In this document: one piece after another, positions 26,450-34,431 of the stretch
Numbering within the stretch: the stretch's first letter is position 1
How the letters are laid out: each line of letters begins with the position of its first letter
Source: Pseudomonas paraeruginosa PA7
Lineage (GTDB): Bacteria; Pseudomonadota; Gammaproteobacteria; Pseudomonadales; Pseudomonadaceae
Length of the DNA stretch: 64,000 nt
Reading direction: 5' to 3'
Assembly (NCBI RefSeq): GCF_000017205.1
Contig: NC_009656.1
Coordinates: 3,972,001-4,036,000 of the forward strand
Program-made: the position numbers and the translations under genes
The notes under the pieces: model-generated
The model's input: the letters and a program-made list of their open reading frames with translations, nothing else
What the model was told of the DNA's origin: nothing
Database searches by the model: none

Positions 26450-27556
26450 TTACTGGCACGCCTCGACCAGGTGCCGGCCGATGTCATCGAGGCTGTACAC
26501 CGCGTCGGCCAGGTTGGCCTTGACCACGGCCATCGGCATCCCGTAGATCACGCAGCTGGCCTCGTCCTGCGCCCACACCTGGCTGCCGCCCTGCTTGAGC
26601 AGGCGCGCACCCTCGCGGCCGTCGGCGCCCATGCCGGTGAGGACCACCGCCAGCACCTTGTCGTTGTAGGCCTTGGCCGCCGAACCGAAGGTCACGTCGA
26701 CACAGGGCTTGTAGTTCAGGCGCTCGTCGCCGGGCAGGATGCGCACCGTGCCGCGACCGTCGATCATCATCTGCTTGCCGCCCGGCGCCAGCAGGGCCAG
26801 GCCGGGGCGCAGGACATCGCCGTCCTCGGCCTCCTTGACGTTGATCCGGCAGAGCTTGTCGAGGCGCTCGGCGAAGGCCCTGGTGAAGGCCGCCGGCATG
26901 TGCTGGACCAGCACCAGCGGCGCCGGGAAATTGGCCGGCAACTGGGTCAGCACGCGCTGCAGGGCGACCGGCCCGCCGGTGGAAGTGCCGATCGCCACCA
27001 GGCGGTAGGCCTTGCGCTTCGGCGCGGCGGAGCCCGCCGATGCGGCTGCCGGTGCCGAGCCCGCGGTCCGGGCGCTCGTCCCGAGGCCGGCGGAGGCGCT
27101 CGGCGCATGGCTGGCCGCCGGGCTCGACGGCAACGGCGGCAGGCTGATCGAGCGGCGGTTGCTGCGGGCGATGGTCAGGACCTTCTCGCAGAGCAACTGG
27201 CGAACCTTGTCGGGGTTGCGCGAGATGTCCTCGAAATTCTTCGGCAGGTAGTCCACCGCCCCGGCGTCCAGCGCGTCCAGCGTCACCCGCGCGCCCTCGT
27301 GGGTCAGCGAGGAGAACATCAGGACCGGGGTCGGGCAGCGCTGCATGATGTTGCGCACCGCGGTGATGCCGTCCATCAGCGGCATCTCGTAATCCATGGT
27401 GATCACATCGGGTTTCAGGGCCAGCGCCTGCTCGATGGCCTCGCGGCCATTGGTGGCGGTGCCGACCACCTGGATCTGCCCATCGGCCGAGAGAATCTCC
27501 GAGACACGGCGGCGGAAGAACCCCGAATCGTCCACCACCAGGACTTTGACTGCCAT
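26450..27556 (-). CDS. cheB: Chemotaxis methylesterase/deamidase CheB
   Basis: A 368-residue response regulator-esterase. The receiver domain (residues 1-120) has Asp55 in ITMDYEMPLMDG. An Ala/Ser/Pro-rich linker follows, then the esterase domain with GTSTGGPVALQRVL, LVQHMPAAFTRAFAERLD and GMGADGREGARLLKQGG for the Ser-His-Asp triad. It removes methyl groups from chemoreceptors for adaptation. A 53-nt gap with a perfect hairpin separates it from cheA; no cheR lies in this window. Confidence 0.95.
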   Translation of the reverse strand: MAVKVLVVDDSGFFRRRVSEILSADGQIQVVGTATNGREAIEQALALKPDVITMDYEMPLMDGITAVRNIMQRCPTPVLMFSSLTHEGARVTLDALDAGAVDYLPKNFEDISRNPDKVRQLLCEKVLTIARSNRRSISLPPLPSSPAASHAPSASAGLGTSARTAGSAPAAASAGSAAPKRKAYRLVAIGTSTGGPVALQRVLTQLPANFPAPLVLVQHMPAAFTRAFAERLDKLCRINVKEAEDGDVLRPGLALLAPGGKQMMIDGRGTVRILPGDERLNYKPCVDVTFGSAAKAYNDKVLAVVLTGMGADGREGARLLKQGGSQVWAQDEASCVIYGMPMAVVKANLADAVYSLDDIGRHLVEACQ

Positions 27557-27572
27557 AGCTACTCCTCAGAAG

Positions 27573-27592
27573 GCGACGCTCCCGCGTCGCCG
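27573..27592 (-). other. Hairpin in cheA-cheB gap
   Basis: Perfect 8-bp stem GGCGACGC / GCGTCGCC with loop TCCC in the 53-nt gap. It has no T-tract; it may tune cheB relative to cheA or stabilise the upstream mRNA. Confidence 0.45.
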
Positions 27593-27609
27593 GAAACCCA
27601 TACGCGGCG

Positions 27610-29856
27610 TCAGATGCGCCGTGCGTAACGCTTGAGCATGCTCGGCACATCGAGGATCAGCGCGATGCGCCCGTCCCCGGTGATCGTGGCGCCCGCCATG
27701 CCGGGGGTGCCCTGCAACATCTTGCCGAGTGGCTTGATCACCACTTCTTCTTGTCCTACCAACTGGTCGACGACGAACCCGATACGCTGGGTGCCGACCG
27801 ACAGGATCACCACATGTCCCTCGCCCTGCTCCTCGTGGGCCGCGCTCGGCACCAACCAGCGCTTGAGGTAGAACAGCGGCAGCGCCTTGTCGCGGACGAT
27901 CACCACTTCCTGGCCATCCACCACGTTGGTGCGCGACAGGTCGAGATGGAAGATCTCGTTGACGTTGACCAGCGGGAAGGCGAACGCCTGGCTGCCCAGC
28001 ATCACCATAAGGGTAGGCATGATCGCCAAGGTCAGCGGCACCTTGATGACGATCTTCGAGCCGGATCCCTTTTGCGAGAACACGTTGACCGTGCCGTTGA
28101 GCTGGGAAATCTTGGTCTTCACCACGTCCATGCCGACGCCGCGGCCGGACACGTCGGAAATCTCGGTCTTGGTCGAGAAACCCGGGGCGAAGATCAGGTT
28201 GTAGCATTCCAGGTCGGTCAGGCGGTCCGCCGCATCGCGCTCCAGCAGGCCCTTCTCCACCGCCTTGTTGCGCAGCACCTCGGCGTCCATGCCCTTGCCG
28301 TCGTCGGTGATCATCAGCAGGATGTGATCGCCCTCCTGCTCCGCCGACAGCACCACCTGGCCGACCCGCGGCTTGCCGGCGGCCTCGCGCTCCTCCGGGC
28401 TCTCGATGCCGTGGTCGACGGCGTTGCGCACCAGGTGCACCAGCGGGTCGGCCAGGGCCTCGACCAGGTTCTTGTCGAGGTCGGTCTCCTCGCCCACCAG
28501 TTCCAGATTGATCTCTTTCTTCATGTTCCGCGCCAGGTCGCGGACCAGGCGCGGGAAGCGGCCGAAGACCTTCTTGATCGGCTGCATGCGGGTCTTCATC
28601 ACCGACATCTGCAGGTCGCCGGTGACCACGTCGAGGTTGGCCACGGCCTTGGCCATGGCTTCGTCGCCGCTGTTCAGGCCCAGGCGTACCAGGCGATTGC
28701 GCACCAGCACCAGCTCGCCGACCATGTTCATGATCTCGTCGAGGCGCGCGGTATCCACGCGCACGGTGGTCTCCGCTTCGCTGGCCGCCGGCCGCTCGCT
28801 CGCCGCCGGCCTGGGCGCGGCGGCCTTGGCGGGCGTCGCCGGTTTCGCCGCGGGACTCTTCGCCGCGATGTTCTTGGCTACCGCGGCGGCGGCCGCGACG
28901 GCTTCGGAAGCGCCATTGAACTTGCCCTTGCCGTGCAGCTCGTCGAGCAGCGCCTCGAATTCGTCTTCGCTGATATCCTCGCCAGTCGCGGCGGCCGGCG
29001 CCGTGCCCGCCCCTACCGTCTCGGCGGGAGCGCTGGCGGGGGGTGTCGCGACGGGCCCAGCCGCAGCCTCCGGTGCCTCGCCGAACTTGCCCTTGCCATG
29101 CAGTTCGTCGAGCAGCGCTTCGAACTCATCGTCGCTGATGTCATCGCCGCCAGCCGCGGCGGCTGCCACGGGCTCCGCCGGGGCCTGCTCCGGCGCGGCG
29201 GATGCCGCCGGCGGAACGAACTTGCCCTTGCCATGCAACTGGTCGAGCAGTGCCTCGAACTCGGCGTCGCTGATCTCGTCGCCGCCCGGCGCCTCGACGG
29301 CTGCTTCGGCGGGCGCCGCCTGCACCTCGCCACCCTGGAGGGCGTCGAGCAACTGTTCGAACTCGTCGTCGGTGATATCGCTGGAGCCGGCCTGCGCACT
29401 TGCCGGCGCCGGTTCGGGTTCGGGCTCCGGTTCCGCGACAGCCGGCGCTTGCGCGGGCGCAGCGCCCTCAGGTTCGGCCAGGCGCGCCAGCGCCGCCAGC
29501 AGCTCGGGGGTGGCGGGAGTCGGCTCGGACTGCTCGCGCACCTGGTCGAACATCGCGTTGACCGTGTCCAGCGCCTGCAGCACCACGTCCATCAGTTCGG
29601 AGCTGACGCGCCGCTCGCCCTTGCGCAGGATGTCGAAGACGTTTTCCGCGATGTGGCAGCATTCCACCAGCGCGTTCAGCTGGAGGAAGCCGGCACCGCC
29701 CTTGACCGTATGGAACCCGCGGAAAATGGCATTGAGCAGGTCCATGTCGTCCGGCCGGCTCTCCAGCTCGACCAGTTGTTCGGACAATTGCTCGAGAATC
29801 TCGCCGGCCTCAACCAGGAAGTCCTGGAGGATTTCTTCATCGGCGTCGAAGCTCAT
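27610..29856 (-). CDS. cheA: Chemotaxis histidine kinase CheA with repeat-containing linker
   Basis: A 748-residue kinase. The P1 Hpt domain has the phosphorylated His49 in FRGFHTVKGGAGFL. A long Ala/Pro/Glu linker (about residues 125-365) replaces an ordinary P2 and carries four copies of a DISDDEFEALLDELHG-type peptide. Then come dimerisation (P3, ETTVRVDTARLDEIMNMVGELVLVRNRL), the ATPase (HLVRNAVDHGIESPEER, DDGKGMD, GRGVGMDVVKTKI) and the CheW-like P5 domain. It phosphorylates CheY and CheB. A sigma-28 promoter lies about 160 nt upstream. Confidence 0.95.
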   Translation of the reverse strand: MSFDADEEILQDFLVEAGEILEQLSEQLVELESRPDDMDLLNAIFRGFHTVKGGAGFLQLNALVECCHIAENVFDILRKGERRVSSELMDVVLQALDTVNAMFDQVREQSEPTPATPELLAALARLAEPEGAAPAQAPAVAEPEPEPEPAPASAQAGSSDITDDEFEQLLDALQGGEVQAAPAEAAVEAPGGDEISDAEFEALLDQLHGKGKFVPPAASAAPEQAPAEPVAAAAAGGDDISDDEFEALLDELHGKGKFGEAPEAAAGPVATPPASAPAETVGAGTAPAAATGEDISEDEFEALLDELHGKGKFNGASEAVAAAAAVAKNIAAKSPAAKPATPAKAAAPRPAASERPAASEAETTVRVDTARLDEIMNMVGELVLVRNRLVRLGLNSGDEAMAKAVANLDVVTGDLQMSVMKTRMQPIKKVFGRFPRLVRDLARNMKKEINLELVGEETDLDKNLVEALADPLVHLVRNAVDHGIESPEEREAAGKPRVGQVVLSAEQEGDHILLMITDDGKGMDAEVLRNKAVEKGLLERDAADRLTDLECYNLIFAPGFSTKTEISDVSGRGVGMDVVKTKISQLNGTVNVFSQKGSGSKIVIKVPLTLAIMPTLMVMLGSQAFAFPLVNVNEIFHLDLSRTNVVDGQEVVIVRDKALPLFYLKRWLVPSAAHEEQGEGHVVILSVGTQRIGFVVDQLVGQEEVVIKPLGKMLQGTPGMAGATITGDGRIALILDVPSMLKRYARRI
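28918..29379 (-). repeat. Four-copy peptide repeat in CheA linker
   Basis: Copies at residues 160-175 (divergent, DITDDEFEQLLDALQG), 194-213, 239-258 and 294-313, with the core EFEALLDxLHGKGKF. Spacing between starts grows as 34, 45 and 55 residues, with Ala/Pro-rich fillers. It resembles tandem short binding helices, perhaps docking sites for CheY or CheB in place of P2; that role is an inference. Confidence 0.85.
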
Positions 29857-29920
29857 TCGGCTGCTCCCAGAGACGTGTTACTCGAAAGGGTCGGCAAGAC
29901 CGCGGTCCTGCCGGAAATAC

Positions 29921-29941
29921 CGGTCCGCGCCTTGCGGACCG
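29921..29941 (-). other. Hairpin in cheA leader
   Basis: Perfect 8-bp stem CGGTCCGC / GCGGACCG with a 5-nt loop between the sigma-28 promoter and the cheA start. It would lie in the cheA 5' leader. Confidence 0.4.
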
Positions 29942-30018
29942 ACCTTCGTCCGCGCCGGGATCACCGGCATGACGAAGGCTGTGCCGGCGTCCCGTCGACG
30001 CCAGCGTTCAATGCATAC

Positions 30019-30045
30019 TTAACGGCAGCTACGCCGCAGTCTTGA
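30019..30045 (-). promoter_or_regulatory. Sigma-28 (FliA) promoter of cheA operon
   Basis: Minus strand: -35 TCAAG (30041-30045), 14-nt spacer, -10 GCCGTTAA (30019-30026), one base off the GCCGATAA consensus. It sits just after the cheZ stop and would drive cheA-cheB-motCD-parC. Confidence 0.65.
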
Positions 30046-30055
30046 GCCGGGCGGG

Positions 30056-30844
30056 TCAGAAACCCAGGCTGGACAGCAGATCGTCCACGTCGTCCTGCCC
30101 GGACACCACGTCTTCGCGCTTGCTCGCGGCGACCTGCGGCCCTTCGCCCTTGGCCGAGCGCTCCAGCGCGGCCTGGTGGCGCATGCTCACGTGGTCGTGC
30201 TCGATGCCGGCGTAGCGGTCCACCTGCCCGGCCATCCAGACCAGCTTCACCAGGTTGCTCTCGACCTCGGTGACCAGCTTGGTGACGCGCTTGATCACCT
30301 GGCCGGTCAGGTCCTGGTAATCCTGAGCCAGCAGGATGTCGTTGAGCTGGGAAGACAACTGCCCGGCGTGCTCGCCGCTGCGCACGAGGAACTGATCGAT
30401 GCGCTTGGCCAGCTCGCGGAAACCGTCGGCGTCGATTTCCCGGCGCATGAAGCGTTGCCAGTCCTGCTGCAGTGCCCGTGCATCGTCACCCATCTGGTTG
30501 ACCAGCGGGGCGCTCTGCTCCACCAGGTCCATGGTCCGGTTGGCGGCCTTCTCGGTCATCTCCACCACGTAGGAAAGACGATCGGTGGCGTCGGCGATCT
30601 GCGACATTTCCTGCGCGTGCGGGGAATGCGGGTCGATCTGGAAATCGACGATGGCGTTGTGCAGTTCGCGGGTCAGCTTGCCCACTTCCTGGTACAGACC
30701 GCGGTCCCTGGCCTGGCTGAGCTCCTGGATCAGTTGCACCGCCTGCTGGAAATGTCCCCGTTCGAGGCAGTCCACCAGTTCGCGCGCGTGTTTTTTCAGG
30801 GTCGATTCGAATTCATCGCCCGTGGAATCGTTACCAAGCACCAT
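30056..30844 (-). CDS. cheZ: CheY-P phosphatase CheZ
   Basis: A 262-residue helical phosphatase that dephosphorylates CheY-P. The active-site segment ILLAQDYQDLTGQVIKRV contains the catalytic Gln, and the C-terminal peptide SGQDDVDDLLSSLGF is the CheY-binding helix. It begins 19 nt after the cheY stop, so the two are coupled in expression. Confidence 0.94.
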   Translation of the reverse strand: MVLGNDSTGDEFESTLKKHARELVDCLERGHFQQAVQLIQELSQARDRGLYQEVGKLTRELHNAIVDFQIDPHSPHAQEMSQIADATDRLSYVVEMTEKAANRTMDLVEQSAPLVNQMGDDARALQQDWQRFMRREIDADGFRELAKRIDQFLVRSGEHAGQLSSQLNDILLAQDYQDLTGQVIKRVTKLVTEVESNLVKLVWMAGQVDRYAGIEHDHVSMRHQAALERSAKGEGPQVAASKREDVVSGQDDVDDLLSSLGF

Positions 30845-30863
30845 GACACCCTCTTGGCCGGCT

Positions 30864-31238
30864 TCAGCCGTTGACCCGCTCGAAAATCTTCTCGATCTTT
30901 TCCTTCAGGACCTGGGCGGTGAAGGGTTTGACCACATAGCCGTTGACCCCGGCCTGGGCCGCTTCGATGATCTGGTCGCGCTTGGCCTCGGCGGTGACCA
31001 TGAGTACCGGCAGGTGCTTGAGGCGCTCGTCGGCGCGCACCGCGCGAAGCAGGTCGATGCCGGTCATGCCCGGCATGTTCCAGTCGGTGACGAGGAAATC
31101 GAAGTTGCCGCTGTGCAGCATCGGCAGCGCCGTGGTGCCGTCGTCGGCCTCGGCGGTATTGGTGAAGCCCAAGTCCCGCAAGAGGTTCTTGATGATGCGT
31201 CTCATCGTGGAAAAGTCGTCCACGATGAGAATTTTCAT
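30864..31238 (-). CDS. cheY: Chemotaxis response regulator CheY
   Basis: A 124-residue single-domain receiver. It has the acidic pair in [12 protein letters not shown], the phospho-acceptor Asp in [11 protein letters not shown], the switch Thr in MVTAEA and the invariant Lys in VVKPF. CheY-P binds FliM/FliN at the motor. I give the ATG at 31238, which matches the usual N-terminus MKILIVDD. However, the only strong ribosome site (GGAGGT) sits 5 nt before an in-frame TTG at 31250, so a form four residues longer is possible. Confidence 0.93.
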   Translation of the reverse strand: MKILIVDDFSTMRRIIKNLLRDLGFTNTAEADDGTTALPMLHSGNFDFLVTDWNMPGMTGIDLLRAVRADERLKHLPVLMVTAEAKRDQIIEAAQAGVNGYVVKPFTAQVLKEKIEKIFERVNG

Positions 31239-31273
31239 GTTCTTGTCCAAGTAGACCTCCGTACAGACCAGGA

Positions 31274-31292
31274 CGCGTCCCAGCGGGACGCG
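31274..31292 (-). other. Hairpin in fliA-cheY gap
   Basis: Perfect 8-bp stem CGCGTCCC / GGGACGCG with loop AGC, 36 nt upstream of the cheY ATG. There is no T-run on the minus-strand downstream side. It is a candidate processing or attenuation site. Confidence 0.45.
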
Positions 31293-31340
31293 CCATACAT
31301 TCTTTTGCGTTAACGTTTACAAGCCGCGGTCGAGGCCGCT

Positions 31341-32084
31341 TCAGGCCGACCGCCAATCCGCCAGGCGCGCGCGCAACCGCGCGGCGCACTGGCTGTGCAA
31401 CTGGCTGACCCGCGATTCGCTGACGCCCAGCACCTCGCCGATCTCCTTGAGATTGAGCTCCTCGTCGTAATACAACGCCAGGACCAGGCGCTCGCGTTCC
31501 GGCAGCTTGGCGATGGCATCCGCCAGGGCCGCCTGGAAACGTTCGTCGAGCAGGCCGTGGATCGGCTCGTTGTGACTGAGGCTGGTATCTTCGGGCAATC
31601 CATGTTCGCCGTCCTGCAACAGGTCGTCGAAGCTGTACAGGCGGCTGCCCTGCGTGTCGCTGAGGATGCCGTAGTAATCTTCGAGGCTCAATTGGAGTTC
31701 GGCAGCAACCTCGTGATCTTTAGCGTCGCGGCCGGTTCTCGCCTCGATCGCGCGGATCGCGTCGGTCACCATGCGGGTGTTGCGGTGCACCGAGCGCGGC
31801 GCCCAGTCGCCCTTGCGGACCTCGTCGAGCATGGCGCCGCGGATGCGGATGCCGGCATAGGTCTCGAAGCTGGCGCCCTTGCCGGCATCGTATTTCTTCG
31901 CGGCCTCGAGCAGGCCGATCATGCCGGCCTGCATGAGGTCCTCCACCTGCACGCTGGCCGGCAGGCGGCCGAGCAGGTGGTAGGCGATGCGCTTGACCAG
32001 TGGTGCGTAACGCTGGATCAGTTGCTCCTGGGAGTTCTGCGCTTGCGCCTTGCTGTACATACGCACTCCAGAGGCCGCTGTCAT
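31341..32084 (-). CDS. fliA: Flagellar sigma factor FliA (sigma-28)
   Basis: A 247-residue sigma-70-family factor lacking region 1. It has region 2 (YAPLVKRIAYHLLGRLP to EVRKGDWAPRSV), region 3, and region 4 HTH (LPERERLVLALYYDEELNLKEIGEVLGVSESRVSQL). It reads late flagellar and chemotaxis promoters, including the two found in this window, and is held by anti-sigma FlgM (not here). The start overlaps the fleN stop by 4 nt. Confidence 0.96.
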   Translation of the reverse strand: MTAASGVRMYSKAQAQNSQEQLIQRYAPLVKRIAYHLLGRLPASVQVEDLMQAGMIGLLEAAKKYDAGKGASFETYAGIRIRGAMLDEVRKGDWAPRSVHRNTRMVTDAIRAIEARTGRDAKDHEVAAELQLSLEDYYGILSDTQGSRLYSFDDLLQDGEHGLPEDTSLSHNEPIHGLLDERFQAALADAIAKLPERERLVLALYYDEELNLKEIGEVLGVSESRVSQLHSQCAARLRARLADWRSA

Positions 32085-32923
32085 ACGGCCGAGCCTGTCG
32101 CGGGGTGTTGGACCAGTCGTTCGACGAAGAACTCCAGGTGCCCGCGCGGGTTGGCCGGCAGCGGCCAGCTGTCGACCTTCTGCGCGACCGCCTTGAAGGC
32201 CAGGGACGCCTTCGAGCGGGGGAATGCCTCGTATACGGCTCGCTGTTTCTGCACGGCCTTGCGTACCGACTCGTCGTAGGGGATGACACCTACATACTGT
32301 AGTGCGACGTCGAGGAAACGGTCCGTGACCTTGGTCAGTTTGGCGAACAGGTTGCGCCCTTCCTGCGGACTGTGGGCCATGTTCGCCAGGACCCGGAAGC
32401 GGGTCATGCCGTGGTCGCGGTTGAGCAGCTTGATCAGGGCGTAGGCATCGGTGATCGAGGTCGGCTCGTCGCAGACCACCAGCAGCACCTCCTGCGCCGC
32501 GCGGACGAAGCTGACCACCGAATCGCCGATCCCGGCGGCGGTGTCCACCACCAGCACGTCGAGGTTGTCGCTGATATCGCTGAACGCCTGGATCAGGCCG
32601 GCGTGCTGCATGGGCGAGAGATGCACCATGCTCTGCGTGCCGGAGGCCGCGGGAACGATACGCACGCCGCCGGGACCGAGCAGGAGGACGTCGCGCAGCT
32701 CGCAGCGTCCTTCGATCACGTCGGCGAGGGTGCGCTTGGGCGTAAGCCCCAGCAGGACGTCGACGTTGGCCAGGCCGAGGTCGGCATCCAGCAGCATGAC
32801 GCGACGACCGAGATCGGCCAGAGCCAGTGCCAGGTTCACCGACACATTGGTCTTGCCGACGCCGCCCTTGCCGCCAGTTACTGCGATCACCTGTACGGGA
32901 TGCATGCTACCCATCTGCTTCAT
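32081..32923 (-). CDS. fleN: Flagellar number regulator FleN (FlhG)
   Basis: A 280-residue MinD-like ATPase. It has the deviant Walker A KGGVGKTN (residues 19-26), MLLDADLGLANVDVLLGL and LVVDTAAGIGDSV. It restrains FleQ so that only one polar flagellum is built. I use the ATG at 32923 (MKQMGSMHPVQ), though the nearby ribosome site is weak and the ATG at 32905 is possible. It overlaps fliA and follows flhF by 135 nt. Confidence 0.94.
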   Translation of the reverse strand: MKQMGSMHPVQVIAVTGGKGGVGKTNVSVNLALALADLGRRVMLLDADLGLANVDVLLGLTPKRTLADVIEGRCELRDVLLLGPGGVRIVPAASGTQSMVHLSPMQHAGLIQAFSDISDNLDVLVVDTAAGIGDSVVSFVRAAQEVLLVVCDEPTSITDAYALIKLLNRDHGMTRFRVLANMAHSPQEGRNLFAKLTKVTDRFLDVALQYVGVIPYDESVRKAVQKQRAVYEAFPRSKASLAFKAVAQKVDSWPLPANPRGHLEFFVERLVQHPATGSAV

Positions 32924-33058
32924 ACCTTGTGTTGTCGTCTTCCCGGGAAACCCTTCCAGGGTCTTCCGGTATTGGCGGGGCCGATGCACCATCGGTCCCG
33001 GCCCGGCGGAAGCCACCTTCGCTTCCGTCACCCGCGCCACGCGCGGCACTCACCGATC

Positions 33059-34348
33059 TCAGCCGACACGCCGCGCCGGTTGCTGATAGAGCCCGGCGAA
33101 CATCTCGGCCATGGCGTCCTCGCTGGGTTCTTCCGGCGCCTGCAGGCTGACCGCCCGGCTGACCAGCTGGTGGCTGCGCGCCACCTGCAGATCGTCCGGA
33201 ATCCGCGGCCCGTCCGCCAGATAGGCTACCGGGAGTCGCTGGGCGATAGCCAGCGCCATCGATTCACCGAGGCTGCCCGCCTCGTCCAGCTTAGTCATGA
33301 TGCAGCCCGCCAGCCCGCAGTGCCGATAGGTCTGGTAGGCCGACCTGAGCACCTGGCTCTGGCTGGTGGTGGCCATCACCAGGTAATTCTTCACGTTCAG
33401 GCTCGGCGACGCCAGAGCCTCGAGCTGCATGCGCAGGGCCGGATCGCTGGCCGGCAGGCCGGCGGTGTCGATCAGCAGCATGCGCTTGCGCGCCAGCGGC
33501 GCCAGGGCCTGGATCAGCGACTGGCCGGGGTCGACCAGGGTCACCGGCACGTTGAGGATTCGCCCGAGGGTCTTGATCTGCTCCTGGGCGCCGATCCGGT
33601 AGCTGTCCATGCTCACCAGCGCCAGACTCTGCGCGCCGTACTTGAGGACGTAGCGCGCGGCCATCTTCGCCAGTGTGGTGGTCTTGCCGGCACCGGCCGG
33701 GCCGACCAGGGCCAGCACGCCACCGGCGTCGAGCGGGTCCTGGTCCGGCGTCGGCACGGCGCGCGACAGGTGTGCCAGGAGCATGCGCCAGGCCTGGCGG
33801 GTATCGCCCACCGCGGCGACTCGCTCCAGCAGCGGCTTGCTCAGCTCCGCCGGCAGGCCCATGCGTTGCAGGCGGCGCCAAAGATTGGCCTGCTGCGGGC
33901 GCTGATGCTGCAACTGGCCCCAGGCGATCGAACCCAGCTGCACCTCGATCAGTTCGCGCAGGCCGTTCAGCTCGAAGCGCATCGCCTCCAGGGTCTGTCC
34001 GCCCGCCGCGGCCTTGGCCTGCGGCGCCGCCATGGACTCGGCGAGGGTTGGCCGCGCCGGCTTCTGCTCGGCGAACAATTGACGATCCTTGCGCTGGCTT
34101 TCCGCCGGCCGGGCCGTCAGTTCGGCGCGTGCCTCGGCGATCCGCGCCTGGGTCTTGCGCAGTTCCACTTCCAGCGCCGGATTGGGCTTGCTCGGCGCCG
34201 GCGGGGCCTGGTAATCCAGCGCCGCGGTCAGTTCGATGCCGCCGGCGACCCGGCGGTTGCCGAGGATCGCGGCATCCGGACCCAGTTCGTCGCGGACCAG
34301 TTTCATGGCCTGGCGCATATCGGCGGCAAAGAAGCGTTTGACTTGCAT
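33059..34348 (-). CDS. flhF: Flagellar placement GTPase FlhF
   Basis: A 429-residue SRP-type GTPase that sets the polar site of flagellar assembly. The N-terminal basic B region (MQVKRFFAADMRQAMKLVRDELG) leads to an N domain and a G domain with P-loop GPAGAGKTTTLAKMAARYV, then SMDSYRIGAQEQ, IDTAGL and TKLDEAGSLGE. The length is normal. Confidence 0.95.
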   Translation of the reverse strand: MQVKRFFAADMRQAMKLVRDELGPDAAILGNRRVAGGIELTAALDYQAPPAPSKPNPALEVELRKTQARIAEARAELTARPAESQRKDRQLFAEQKPARPTLAESMAAPQAKAAAGGQTLEAMRFELNGLRELIEVQLGSIAWGQLQHQRPQQANLWRRLQRMGLPAELSKPLLERVAAVGDTRQAWRMLLAHLSRAVPTPDQDPLDAGGVLALVGPAGAGKTTTLAKMAARYVLKYGAQSLALVSMDSYRIGAQEQIKTLGRILNVPVTLVDPGQSLIQALAPLARKRMLLIDTAGLPASDPALRMQLEALASPSLNVKNYLVMATTSQSQVLRSAYQTYRHCGLAGCIMTKLDEAGSLGESMALAIAQRLPVAYLADGPRIPDDLQVARSHQLVSRAVSLQAPEEPSEDAMAEMFAGLYQQPARRVG

Positions 34349-34379
34349 TGCCCGAACCCCTCAGTTCAGTAGTCTTGCC

Positions 34380-34396
34380 GGCAACCTCTGGTTGCC
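34380..34396 (-). other. Hairpin in flhA-flhF gap
   Basis: Perfect 7-bp stem GGCAACC / GGTTGCC with loop TCT in the 83-nt gap between flhA and flhF. No strong T-run. Confidence 0.4.
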
Positions 34397-34431
34397 CGGT
34401 GTGCCGGCCCTGGAGCCGGCGCAGCCCTCGT

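Noticed and set aside
27751-30045. Long plus-strand open frame opposite cheA
   Set aside because: Mirror of the cheA reading frame; no motif and no promoter.
34397-34420. Sigma-54 site candidate before flhF
   Set aside because: GG and GC are only 8 nt apart instead of 10, so RpoN would not recognise it.
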